DNA of 64,000 nt from Myotis daubentonii (taxonomy: Eukaryota > Chordata > Mammalia > Chiroptera > Vespertilionidae), in contig NC_081844.1 in the NCBI RefSeq assembly GCF_963259705.1, positions 49,585,501 to 49,649,500 of the forward strand, in the 5' to 3' direction. A program made the position numbers and the translations under genes. Under the pieces are notes generated by a model. It was not told the DNA's origin. It made no database searches and saw nothing but the letters and a program-made list of their open reading frames with translations. Each line of letters opens with the position of its first letter. Positions within the stretch are counted from its first letter, which is position 1. Of the stretch, positions 38,651-47,944 are shown one piece after another.

Positions 38651-38873
38651 CAGCGGTTCTCAACCTGTGGGTCACGACCCCTTTGGGAGTGGAACGACCC
38701 TTTCACAGGGGTTGCCTAAGACCATCAGAAAACACATATATAATTGCATATTGTTTTTGTGATTAATCACTATGCTTTAATTAAGTTCAATTTGTAACAA
38801 TGACATTGGGGGTCACCACAACATGAGGAACTGTATTAAAGGGTCACGGCATTAGGAAGGTTGAGAACCACTG
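38651..38873 (+). mobile_element. hAT non-autonomous transposon, SPIN/URR1-like
   Basis: The terminal repeats are CAGCGGTTCTCAACCTGTGG and, at the right, GGTTGAGAACCACTG. The body has GACCCCTTTGGGAGTGGAAC, TTTCACAGGGGTTGCCTAAG and AACATGAGGAACTGTATTAA, as in the SPIN/URR1 hAT group. The 8-bp target duplication CTCTAGGC / CTCTAAGC (38643-38650, 38874-38881) fits nnnTAnnn. The 223-bp length leaves no room for a transposase. Confidence 0.92.
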
Positions 38874-38899
38874 CTCTAAGCTTTACTCATTATTAGATA

Positions 38900-39365
38900 C
38901 TAGAGGCCTGGTGCACAAAAATTTGTGCACTTGGGGGCAGGGGGTCCCTCAGCCTGGCCTGTGCCCTCTCCCAGTCTGGGACCCCTCGGGGGTGACCACT
39001 TGCTGGCTTAGGCCTGCTCCCTGGGGGATTGGGCCTAAGATGGCAATCAGACATCCCTCTGGCAGCCTGGCAGCCCTTGGGGGATGTCCATTTGCCAGCG
39101 GGGAGCAGACCTAAGCTGCAGTCAGACATCCTCAGCACTGCTGAGGAGGCAGGAGAGGCTTCCACTACCACCACTGTACTGGCAGCCATCAGCCTGGCTT
39201 CTGGCTGAACAGAGCTCCCCCCTGTGAGAGTGCACTGACCACCAAAGGGCAGCTCCTGCATTGAGCGTCTGCCCCCTGGTGGTCAGTGCGTGTCATAGTG
39301 ACCAGTCATTCCCAGTCCTTCTGCTGTTAGGGTCAGTTTGCATATTACCCTTTTACTATATAGGA
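38900..39365 (-). mobile_element. Non-autonomous Helitron, first of a pair
   Basis: The plus strand starts CTAGAGGCCTGGTGCAC with its hairpin and ends CAGTTTGCATATTACCC...ACTATATAGGA. It has the GCCCCCTGGTGGTCAGTGCG and GTCATAGTGACCAGTC block near its 5' end. It directly abuts the next Helitron. Confidence 0.92.
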
Positions 39366-40108
39366 TAGAGGCCTGGTGCACGGGAGGGGGCCGGCTGGTT
39401 TGCTCTGAAGGGTGTCCCGGATCAGGATGGTGGTCCTGCTTGGGTGCCTGGCCAGCCTGGGTGAGGGGCTGATGGCTGTATGCAGCTGGTCACACCCCCT
39501 TCAGGGTGGGGGTCCCCACTGGGGTGCCTGGCCAGCCTAGGTGAGGGGCTGAGGGCTGTTTGCAGCTGGTCACACCCCCTCCAGGGTGGGGGTTCCCACT
39601 AAAGTGCCTCGCCTGTCTGGGTGAGGGGCTGAGGGCCGTTTTCAGGCTGGCGGGCAACTGAAGCTCCCAGCCTCTTTTTTTTTTTTTTTAATCTGGGATT
39701 TATTTACATTCTATAGCTGTCACTGGAGCTGAGACCTGGCTCCAGCTCTGAGGCCATGGCTGGCTGAAAGCAAGTATCTGGGTTTGTTTAGCTTCTATAA
39801 TTGAGACTCTGTTGCCATCACTGGCGCTCTAAGCTCTGAGCCCGCTGCCAGCTGAAAGCAGGTACCTGGGGCTTGTTTGGCTTCTATAATTGCAACATTG
39901 TTGCATCCGCAGCTCAGAGCTAGTCGCAGCAGGCAGGGAACCTTGGCTTCCTCCATCACTGGAGCAAGCAAGCCTCATATTCATTTCAGCTGTGTGGCTG
40001 CCGGCCACCATTTTTGTTGGCACTTAATTTGCATATCCTGTTGATTAGCCAATGGGAAGCGTAGCGGAGGTATGGTTAATTACCATGTTTGTCTATTATT
40101 AGATAAGG
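39366..40108 (-). mobile_element. Non-autonomous Helitron, second of a pair
   Basis: It begins TAGAGGCCTGGTGCACGGGA (the C of CTAG is lost, and the second hairpin arm is decayed) immediately after the previous copy. It ends TTTGCATATCCTGTTGATT...TTATTAGATAAGG. The interior has about three direct repeats of a unit of about 93 bp (39430-39650; CTGGCCAGCCTGGGTGAGGG), a T14 run near 39676, and a duplicated unit (TGGCTGAAAGCAAGTATCTG and TAGCTTCTATAATTG). Confidence 0.85.
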
Positions 40109-40243
40109 TTTTAGCATGTACCTTACAATTGTTTTAAAAGATCACTTTGTTAATCTTATAAAAGTTGTGTGGTAATCTAGTATAGAAGATATGGTTGTGA
40201 ACACACAAAACAAAGTATTTATTCTTGTTTTATTATTTATAAA
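40109..40243. other. Short unique spacer between Helitrons
   Basis: AT-rich host DNA. No other feature is visible. Confidence 0.6.
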
Positions 40244-40679
40244 CTAGAGACCCTGTGTACAAATTTGTGCACCAGTGGGGTCCCTCAGCCAGGTCTGCAG
40301 GATAGGGCCGAAACCGGCTCTCCAACATCCCCCAAGAGGTCCCGGATTGCAAGAGGGCGCAAGCCAAGCAGAGAGACCCCACCGGTGCACAACTGGGGCC
40401 AGGGAGGGACTAGGTAGGGCTCCAGAGCGTGTCTGGCCCATCTCATTCAGTCCTGATCAGCTGGACACCAGCAGCAGGCTATCCTACCGGTCAGAGCATC
40501 TGCCCCCTGGTGGTCAGTGCATGTCATAGTGACTGGTCGACTGTCTGACCCCTGGTGGTCAGTGCACATAGCAAGCGGTTGAGCAGCCTTAGCATATCAT
40601 TATCATAGTATACTTTGATTGGCTGAACGGATGACTGGATGTCCGGACACTTAGCATATTAGGCTTTTATTATATAGGA
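40244..40679 (-). mobile_element. Non-autonomous Helitron, tandem array copy 1
   Basis: The plus strand starts CTAGAGACCCTGTGTAC with the hairpin and ends GACACTTAGCATATTAGGC...TTATATAGGA at 40679. A40243 flanks the left. On the right, the next Helitron starts at 40680 with no host base between. Two CTCF-core-like blocks lie at 40502-40513 and 40547-40558. Confidence 0.92.
40502..40513 (-). promoter_or_regulatory. CTCF-core-like motif inside a Helitron
   Basis: On the minus strand CCACCAGGGGGC, followed by AGATGCTC as in the copy at 57007. Binding is inferred. Confidence 0.4.
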
Positions 40680-41337
40680 CAAGAGGCACAGTGCACAAAA
40701 TTCTTGCACAGAGGGGTGGGGATGTCCCTCAGCCCGGCCTGCACCCTCTCCAATCTGGGACCCCATCACAATCCAGGACTACTGGCTCCTTACCACTTGC
40801 CTGCCTGCCTGCCTGCCTGATCGCCCCTAACCGCCTCTACCTGCCTGCCTAATTGCTCCCTAACCACTCCCCTGCCAGCTTGATCTCACCCCTAACTGCT
40901 AGCTCCCCCAGCGCTGGCCTGATCGTGCCCCTAACTGCTTGCTACCCCACGCACTCTGATTGCACCCCTACCTTCTTGCTCCCCCGAGCCGGCCTGATCG
41001 TGCACCTAACCGCTTGCTCCCCCATGTGCCCTGATCATTTCCCTAACTGCTTGCTCCCCCAGTGCTGGCCTGATCATGCCCCTAACCACTTGCTCCCCCA
41101 CGCTGGCCTGATCGTACCCCTAACTGCCTGCTCCCCTGCACTGGCCTGGTAGCTCCCTAAATGCTTGCTCCCCTGCTGGACTGATTGGCCCTAACCACCC
41201 CTGCCTTGGCCCTCACAACTGTGCCTAACCACCTCTGCCTCAGCCCCCGCCACTGTGGCTTTGTGAAGAAGTGGGATGTCCGGAAGACAGCTAGTCGACC
41301 CAGTCTAATTAGCATATTACCCTTTTATTAGTATAGA
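40680..41337 (-). mobile_element. Non-autonomous Helitron, tandem array copy 2
   Basis: It starts CAAGAGGCACAGTGCAC with an imperfect hairpin and ends GTCTAATTAGCATATTACCC...TTAGTATAGA. The interior repeats a GATCGTGCCCCTAACTGC-type unit of about 45-60 bp. The last part (GGATGTCCGGAAGACAGC) matches the copy at 51252, so these two belong to one subfamily. Confidence 0.92.
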
Positions 41338-41701
41338 TTAGAGGCCCGGTACATGAAATTTGTGCACTCAGAGCGGGGGGAGGGGTCCCTCAGCCCAGAT
41401 TGCGAGAGGGCACAGGCCAGGACTAGGGACCCCACCAGTGCACAATTGGGGCTGGGGAGGGACATGGGAGGTTGGCCAGCCAGGGAGGGACTGTGGGAGG
41501 GCTCCAGAGTGTGTCCAGTTGGTCTCGCTCAGTCCCGATTTGCCAGACCACAGCAGCAAGCTAACCTACCAGTCGGAGCGTCTGCCCCCAGGTGGTCAGT
41601 GCATGTCATAGTGACTGGTCTACTGGGTGACTGTCTGCCCCCTGGTGGTCAGTGCACATCATAGCGAGCAGTTAGCATATCATTAGCATATTATGCTTTG
41701 A

Positions 41702-42836
41702 CTAGGGGCCCGGTGCACGAAATTCGTGCACTGGGTGTGTGTGGGGAGGGAAGAGTCCCTCAGCCCAGCCTGCCCCCTCTCACATACTGGGAGCCCTCAG
41801 GCGTTGACCCCCATCACCCTCCAATCGCAGGATCGGCCCCTTGACCAGGCCTGATGCCTCGGCCAGAGGCGTAGACCCCCATCACCCTCCGATCGCCTGA
41901 TCGGCCCTTTGCCCAGGCCTGACGCCTCCGCCAGAGGTGTCAGGCTTGGACAGGGGACCCCCATCTCCCCCCGATCACTGACTCTGGCCCCCGCCCAGGC
42001 CTGAGGCCTCTGGCCCAGGAATCATGCCTGGGCAGGGGACCCCCATCTCCCTCTGATCGCTTGCTCCACCCCCCGCCCAAGCCTGACGCCTCTGACCCAG
42101 GCTTCAGGCCTGGGCAAGGGGACCATCATATCCCCCCAATCCCCGGCTCCGCCCACCACCCAGGCCTGATGCCTCGGCCAGAGGAGTTGACCCTCATCAC
42201 CCTCCGATCACCAATCACCAGATCGGCCCCTTGACCAGGCCTGAGGCCTCTGGCAGAGGTGTCAGGCCTGGGCAGGGGACCCCCAGCTCCCCGCGGTTGC
42301 AGGCTCCGCCCCTGCCCAGGCCTAACGCCTCTGGCTGAGGCGTCTGGCTCGGGCAGCGGGGACCCGCAGCTGCAGCGGCCCCGCGATCGTGGGCTCCGCT
42401 TTAGGCCCAGGCAAGGGACCCCTAGCTCCCGGGACTGCCAGCTTCGACCGTGCCCAGCTCCCATCGCTGGCTCCACCCCTACTTCCTGCTATCACTGGCC
42501 AGGGCAGCAAAGGCACCTGATTCTCCGATCATGGCTGGGGGGCAGGGCAAAGGCAGCCCCAGGGCCGCCTTTGCCCTGCCCCCCAGCTCTTAGCTCCCCC
42601 CTGGGTTTCCGATCACTGTCAGTGGCAGGGGGCTTCTTCCTGCTTTCCCTTTCGCCTCCCTGCATTGTGCCTCCATATGCAAATTAACCTCCATCTTGTT
42701 GGCAGTTAACTGCCAATCTTAGTTGGCAGTTAACTGCCAATCATAGTTGGCAGTTAATTTACATATAGCCCTGATTAGCCAATGAAAAGGGTATCGTCGT
42801 ATGCCAATTACCATTTTTCTCTTTTATTAGATAGGA
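41702..42836 (-). mobile_element. Helitron nested inside another Helitron, 1135 bp
   Basis: It starts CTAGGGGCCCGGTGCACGAA with a clean hairpin and ends TTTTATTAGATAGGA at 42836, at an A^T site of the host Helitron. The interior at about 41800-42450 has some ten diverged GC-rich repeats of about 55-70 bp (GGCCTGACGCCTCnGCCAGAGG). Palindromes at 42699-42758 come next, then the AT-rich terminal part. The ORFs of 63-142 codons on both strands are by-products of these repeats. It carries no helicase. Confidence 0.92.
42699..42758. repeat. Tandem perfect 18-bp palindromes
   Basis: TTGGCAGTTAACTGCCAA occurs perfectly at 42699-42716 and 42723-42740, and as a half copy at 42747-42758. The spacers TCTTAG and TCATAG are near-identical. 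Confidence 0.95.
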
Positions 42837-42897
42837 TTGGTTGAAAGGCCGAGCGGCCAACTGGACACTTAGCATATTAGGCTCTTATTATATAGGA

Positions 42898-43274
42898 TCA
42901 TTGTATTATTTTCCATACAAACAACTGTCAACCTACTTCCCCTCTCCCCATATATTATTCAGAGTGATTGGCTTTTCTATGACAGTTCCTTGGCAAGAAT
43001 AGATTATATTTTAAGACTGATTTTTCTCATGCCCAACCTCTAACATTGTATCTCAGTCATTCTTTGTTCTCCTTAGACTGGCTATTGTAAGAAATATGGA
43101 GGGAATGAAGGAAAAAGCCCTAGCTTCAGTGAAGAATATCTAAAAACTTTCAGTCCTTCAGCTTAAAGATTTCCTACATCCAACTGGACTTATAATGTTA
43201 CTCCACATTACTTTCTAGACATATATTTATTTTGGCCTGGGGAAGATTAAGAAGCAGAAGGTGAAAAGGGAAAA
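42898..43274. other. Unassigned DNA
   Basis: No recognisable gene or repeat. Confidence 0.5.
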
Positions 43275-43785
43275 AAAATACATGTTGATTAATAAATTTT
43301 ACTTTTTTATTCTGGTAAAATATACATAACACAACATTTACCATTTTCAGTGTTCAATTAAGTGATATTAAATATATTCACATTGTGCACCCATCACTGA
43401 GCCCCATCACTTTCCCACACACACCAGCCCCTGGTAGCCACTGTTCTACCTTCTGTCTCTATGAATCATGCAATATTTGCCGTTTTGTGTTTGGCTTGTT
43501 TCATTTACATAATGACCTCTAGTTTCATCCCTATTTCAAACATGCTGCAGCTAGTTTCAGAATTTCATTCATTCACAAATATACATTTGATTTGTTTTCA
43601 GCTTTTGGCTGCTATGAAAATGCTGTTGTGCACACTGATGCACAGATATTTCAGTCCCTGTTTGCATTTTTTTTTTGCATAAATGCCTAGAGGTGGAATT
43701 GCTGAATGACATGAAAGTTCTGTGATCAACTGTTTGAGGAACCACATTTTAATGCTATCAGCTTGTCTAATATTAAACAATGAAT
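43275..43785 (-). mobile_element. Old L1M 3' UTR, antisense
   Basis: GGTAAAATATACATAACACAAC, ACCATTTTCAGTGTTCAATT, CACCCATCACTGAGC, CTGGTAGCCACTGTTCTACC TTCTGTCTC, and later AGAGGTGGAATTGCTGAATG follow the common antisense L1M 3'-region order. Family identification is from memory. Confidence 0.75.
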
Positions 43786-45282
43786 TCTGATAAAAAAATT
43801 TAAAATATATAATATTATAATTGAATTTCTTCAAAGTAATTACATATGGTGTCAACACATACTTAATACTATGGGGCCAATAAATATTTTTATAAAACTG
43901 AATGGAGTTTTTGTTGAACTTGCCTAACAAACTTTTTTGTGTGTATTAATACAGGCAGAACAGAGTTGAAGAGGACATGATACAGTGCAGTTTGTATTTG
44001 GATCCAACTTACAGATTGCATGGGATAAGAGGGTGGTAAAAAATAAGCAAGAATTGAGTAGCTATTTTGAAGAACAAAATGCATAATATAAACAAGCATG
44101 TAAAGTAAACAATATTGATGATTTTAAGCAAATCATACTTTACATTTCATATTGAGAACCCCAGGAAAACTTCCCACTGTTTATCTAGCTGACTTACTGT
44201 GTGATTGTTTTTATGTACCACTCAGAACAGTATCCTTACATACAAGAGATTTTATTATGCTCCAGAATTCAAACAAATTGGCACATAATAAATGGAAGGT
44301 ATATGATTAGTTGGTAAATTACTTTCTTGATTTCTCTTTGTATTGAGTGCTATAAAACTCATTTCACAATTTCTTTATAAAATATTCAATATTTAAATAA
44401 CTGCCTTTTATTTAAATATTGTATGTAAATACTATCTAAAACTATATGTGACAGTAATTTTGTAGTACCTGAAAATAAGATTGTTCATTAAAAAATAACA
44501 ATGAACATTGCAAATGCATGATCTTTAGTTTGCATTCTGCAAGTTTTTAGGCAAAAAATTGTTGTATAAACATTGCTGTGATTGCTTACAAATCATTTTA
44601 TTTAGGCAGATTAATTAAGGCCTATATTTGCATTCATATACTAGGAAATATATATTAAATTTATATGCTGTCAGTTACACTCATATTTAATAATTATAAA
44701 ATATTAATGAACAGTTTCCATAATTTTTGATATAAGTATGCTGCCAACAGCATATTTACTGATCATCAATTCTCTTCCCTACTGCACGTTTGCCATACTT
44801 GACATGTTAATCAATTATGTACAGATATGTACCATCAACTTGGTATTGTTTCTAAGTTTGAGTAACATCATGAATAAACAAGTGCTTTACAGATAGCCAT
44901 TATTTCTCTCATGATTAGTAACTGATACATTGAAGAATATAGAATATTGGTTAAATTAAGAATAAATCAAGAGCAAAAGAACCACAAAGCAAAACCATAA
45001 ATAAAAATCTTATTTCCCTGTATTAAAGAAAACTTATAAAATTACATTCAAATTGTAAGACACATAACTTCTGAGATTTCTTAAGCGCCATAAAAATTAC
45101 TCTTTTAGCTAAAAGTTTTTTGAAAGAAAATATATGTGCATGTAAATTAAATCAATTGTTCTCAAATTATTTGCCACCATAGCCTCTGTTCATTTTTTTT
45201 CATATAAAACATTAGATAGTGAAGGGTATTTTTGGTTAAACAATAGCAAGTGAAAAGTAATAACTTAACTTTTCTATTCATC
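43786..45282. other. Unassigned AT-rich DNA
   Basis: No recognisable feature. Minus-strand ORFs at 43598-43930 and 43890-44099 have no domain features. Confidence 0.5.
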
Positions 45283-45295
45283 AAAACATATTTAG

Positions 45296-45511
45296 CCCTG
45301 ACTGGTTTGGCTCAGTGGATAGAGTATTGGCCTGTGGACTGAAGGGTCCCGGGTTGGATTCCATTCAAGAGCATGTGCCTTGGTTGTGGGCATATCCCCA
45401 GTGGGGGGTATGCAGGAGGCAGCTGATCGATGTTTCTCTTTCATCAATGTTTCTAACTCTCTATCCCTCTCCTTTCCTCTCTGTAAAAAATCAATAAAAT
45501 ATATTTTAAAG
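45296..45511 (+). mobile_element. VES SINE, well preserved
   Basis: It starts CCCTGACTGGTTTGGCTCAG and TGGATAGAG, then has a B box (GGGTTGGATTCC), a CT-rich stretch and an AATCAATAAAATATATTTT tail. A 13-bp duplication AAAACATATTTAG flanks it (45283-45295 and 45512-45524). It is the best reference copy in the window. Confidence 0.95.
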
Positions 45512-45524
45512 AAAACATATTTAG

Positions 45525-46019
45525 AAACTCTGGTCACTAAATTCTATCAAACATAAGCTTAATATAATTGCATCTAAAAATGAATAAAACTGTAAAAGCC
45601 TTTATAAAAATATTGTGCTTTATATTATGCTTACTGAAGTATCAACAGGAGGTTTGAGAATACAGTACCTATTACTCATGTGAATGAACAATAGAAATGT
45701 GAAGGCTCCAAGCTGGAAACAGAGATCAGGGACATCTACTTGTACCAGCAGTTCAAACTTTTAAGTTCTGTTATTAATTCCCTGTTGCTTTTATAAATTC
45801 CTGAACCAATTACACCAATTAGAGCATGCACATACAGAGAAAACATGTGTTTAAGGGTTTAAATAAATACACAGAAACAACAGAGAGTAAGTCCAAGTTA
45901 AATTGAGATTCTAGATATATAGATTCTTGATTTTACCAATCCTTCATTCTTGTTTATACTCTCAACAGCCACCACTTTTACTTTAATTTGCCACTTTTCT
46001 TCACATCTTTTTTCTTTTT
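45525..46019. other. Unassigned DNA
   Basis: No recognisable gene or repeat. Confidence 0.5.
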
Positions 46020-46375
46020 ATTAAATAGAACTTTATTGAGGTATAATGTACATACCATGAATTTACCCATGTAAGTATATGATTCAGTGATTATTTGTAA
46101 ATTTGAAGATTTGTGCAATCATCAAAATGATCCAGTTTGAAAACATTTCCATCACCTAGAAGATATTCTTTCTGCTCATTTGCAGACAATCCAGATTCTC
46201 ACTGACCACCTCTCCAGGAAACCACAAATCTACTTTCTGCTCCTATAATTAGGCCTTTCGTATAAATGGAATCTTGTACAATACTAGTATGTGATCTTTT
46301 GAGTGTGGATTCTATTAGCATAGTATTTTGAAATTCATTCATGCTTTTGACAAGGACAGAATTCTGAGATGTCCT
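46020..46375 (-). mobile_element. Old L1M 3' region, antisense, left piece of a split element
   Basis: GAACTTTATTGAGGTATAATG, TACATACCATGAATTTACCC, CAATCATCAAAATGATCCAG and CTCCTATAATTAGGCC...ATAAATGGAATC follow the antisense L1M order. The element resumes collinearly at 50590. Confidence 0.75.
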
Positions 46376-46384
46376 AAATTAAAT

Positions 46385-46865
46385 TACAGCAGGTCTTAGG
46401 GTAGAAGAAAGAGACAAGATAGGTTAATCTGTTAACCACTACAGGGCAAAACCAACAAAGACTGATGGTATTTCAGAATGTATGTTGAAATGTTGAATTA
46501 ACTTCCAGGTGGCTATTTCCACATTTATCTAAAGAGAATAGCCAAGTGCCACCGACCATTTGCTTACCTACGCACTTTCTAGACTCTGCACCTATTCCAG
46601 AACTAGCCCAGCTTCACCCTCTCCCACCACTTTTATTAATAGCCAATATAAATATTTTCACAACAACTTACATCCCTCTTTCCTTTGTTCATGTACAAAA
46701 AAAGCCCATCAACTTCAGAGTGGGAGATGTGTTGCCTTCTCCACCCAGGCCTGCTGCTGGTTGGTTAGACTACATGCCCCAGGACCTGGGCCTTTTTTGG
46801 CTAGCATTTGGTTCAATAAACCCTTTCTTTTATAAAACTTTTAAGCCATGAAATTTTTTGTTTAT
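46385..46865 (+). mobile_element. Possible LTR-like segment
   Basis: Moderate GC, then CAGGACCTGGGCC and GGTTCAATAAACCCTTTC (poly(A)-signal-like) near its right end suggest the 3' part of an ERV LTR. I did not recognise the family or find terminal duplications. Two overlapping ORFs (46546-46851, 46560-46835) lie in it but have no known domain. Confidence 0.3.
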
Positions 46866-46871
46866 ACTTTA

Positions 46872-47071
46872 TTATATTTCAGAAGTGTATTTCTTTTGCT
46901 GTCTGAATGTAGTCGGATTGTACCATATTGTCTGGATTTTCTAGAGCTCCAATAACTAAGTACCACACCCTTTATATTTCAGAAGTGTATTTCTTTTGCT
47001 GTCTGAATGTAGTTGGATTGTACCATATTGTCTGGATTTTCTAGAGCTCCAATAACTAAGTACCACACCCT
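46872..47071. repeat. 100-bp tandem duplication, two copies
   Basis: 46872-46971 and 46972-47071 are identical except C46914 versus T47014. The unit spans the left edge of the MLT1-like LTR. Confidence 0.95.
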
Positions 47072-47716
47072 AGGTCAGTGATGGCGAACCTATGACATGC
47101 ATGTCAGAGGTGACACGCGAACTGATTTTTTTGGTTGATTTTTCTTTGTTAAATGGCATTTAAATATATAAAATAAATATCAAAAATATAAGTCTTTGTT
47201 TTACTATGGTTGCAAATATCAAAAAATTTCTATATGTGACATGGCACCAGAGTTAAGTTAGGGTTTTTCAAAATGCTGATATGCCGAGCTCAAAAGGTTC
47301 GCCATCACTGCCCTAGATAGCTTAAAACAACAAATATTTAGTCTCTTACAGTCCTGGAGGCTAGAAACCTAAAATCCAGGTGATTATAGAGCCATGCTCT
47401 CTCTGAAAGTTCCAGGGAAAGACCCTCCCTTGTCTCTTCCTAGCTTCTAATGGTTGTCAGCAATCCCTGATGTTCAGTGGTTTGTAGAAACACCACTCCA
47501 ATGTCTGCCTCTGTTGTCCCATGGCATTCTTCCTGTTTGTCTCCATGTCTCCTCTGTTCTCTCTTAGTATAAAGATACTGGTCATTGAATGAGAGCTCAC
47601 CTAACCTAGCACGACCTCATTTAATGAATTACATCTGCAAAAACCCTGTTTCCAAATCAAGTCACCTTCTAAGTTTCCAAATGGACATGGATTTTGGGGG
47701 GAGACATATGCAAACT
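46925..47716 (-). mobile_element. MLT1-like LTR, antisense, interrupted by a hAT
   Basis: The reverse-complement MLT1 order is clear: TAACTAAGTACCACACCC, then after the hAT AGCTTAAAACAACAAATATT, CAGTCCTGGAGGCTAGAAAC, GATGTTCAGTGGTTTGTAG, AATTACATCTGCAAAAACCC and CCAAATCAAGTCACC up to TTTTGGGGGGAGACATATG. It is the same class as the plus-strand copy at 2095. Confidence 0.8.
47076..47310 (+). mobile_element. hAT non-autonomous transposon, 235 bp
   Basis: The terminal repeats are CAGTGATGGCGAACCT and AGGTTCGCCATCACTG (one extra mismatch inward). The 8-bp target duplication CCCTAGGT / CCCTAGAT (47068-47075, 47311-47318) fits nnnTAnnn. The interior is AT-rich and non-coding. Confidence 0.93.
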
Positions 47717-47944
47717 GTCTCTGGAAAGGGACTAGACTGAGGTGGGTCTGTCCTGGCACAGTCTGGGATGTGTGGGTTCCTGACTTCATGCAGGAAAGAT
47801 TTCAAGAGATGAGTCCAGGTGATTTGGAGAGTACACTTATTAAAACTGGGGACAGTGAGACAAAAGAGGAGCTTGGGATAGAAGCAAGATCACAGCAACA
47901 AGACTGAGCCAAGGCAGGGCTGCTTAGATTCAAGAAAAAGGTTA

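Larger units (their letters stand above)
41338..42897 (-). mobile_element. Non-autonomous Helitron, tandem array copy 3, split by a nested copy
   Basis: It starts TTAGAGGCCCGGTACATG directly after copy 2. Its first part is 41338-41701 and its last part 42837-42897 (TTGGTTGAAAGGCCGAGCGG ... TTATATAGGA). Joining at A41701|T42837 gives CTTTGATTGG, exactly the sequence of the sister copy at 40244-40679. It holds two GGTGGTCAGTGC blocks. Confidence 0.92.

Noticed and set aside
41800..42450. Regularly spaced repeats resembling a CRISPR array
   Set aside because: The repeats are diverged, the spacers are not unique, and the region is inside a Helitron in a mammalian genome.
42126..42687. Overlapping ORFs of 64-142 codons on both strands
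   Set aside because: They come from GC-rich Helitron repeats. Frames on both strands are open because of composition, and no domain is visible.
45296..45370. tRNA-like sequence with A and B boxes
   Set aside because: It is the head of a VES SINE. The fold is not a full tRNA and the copy has SINE tail and target duplication.
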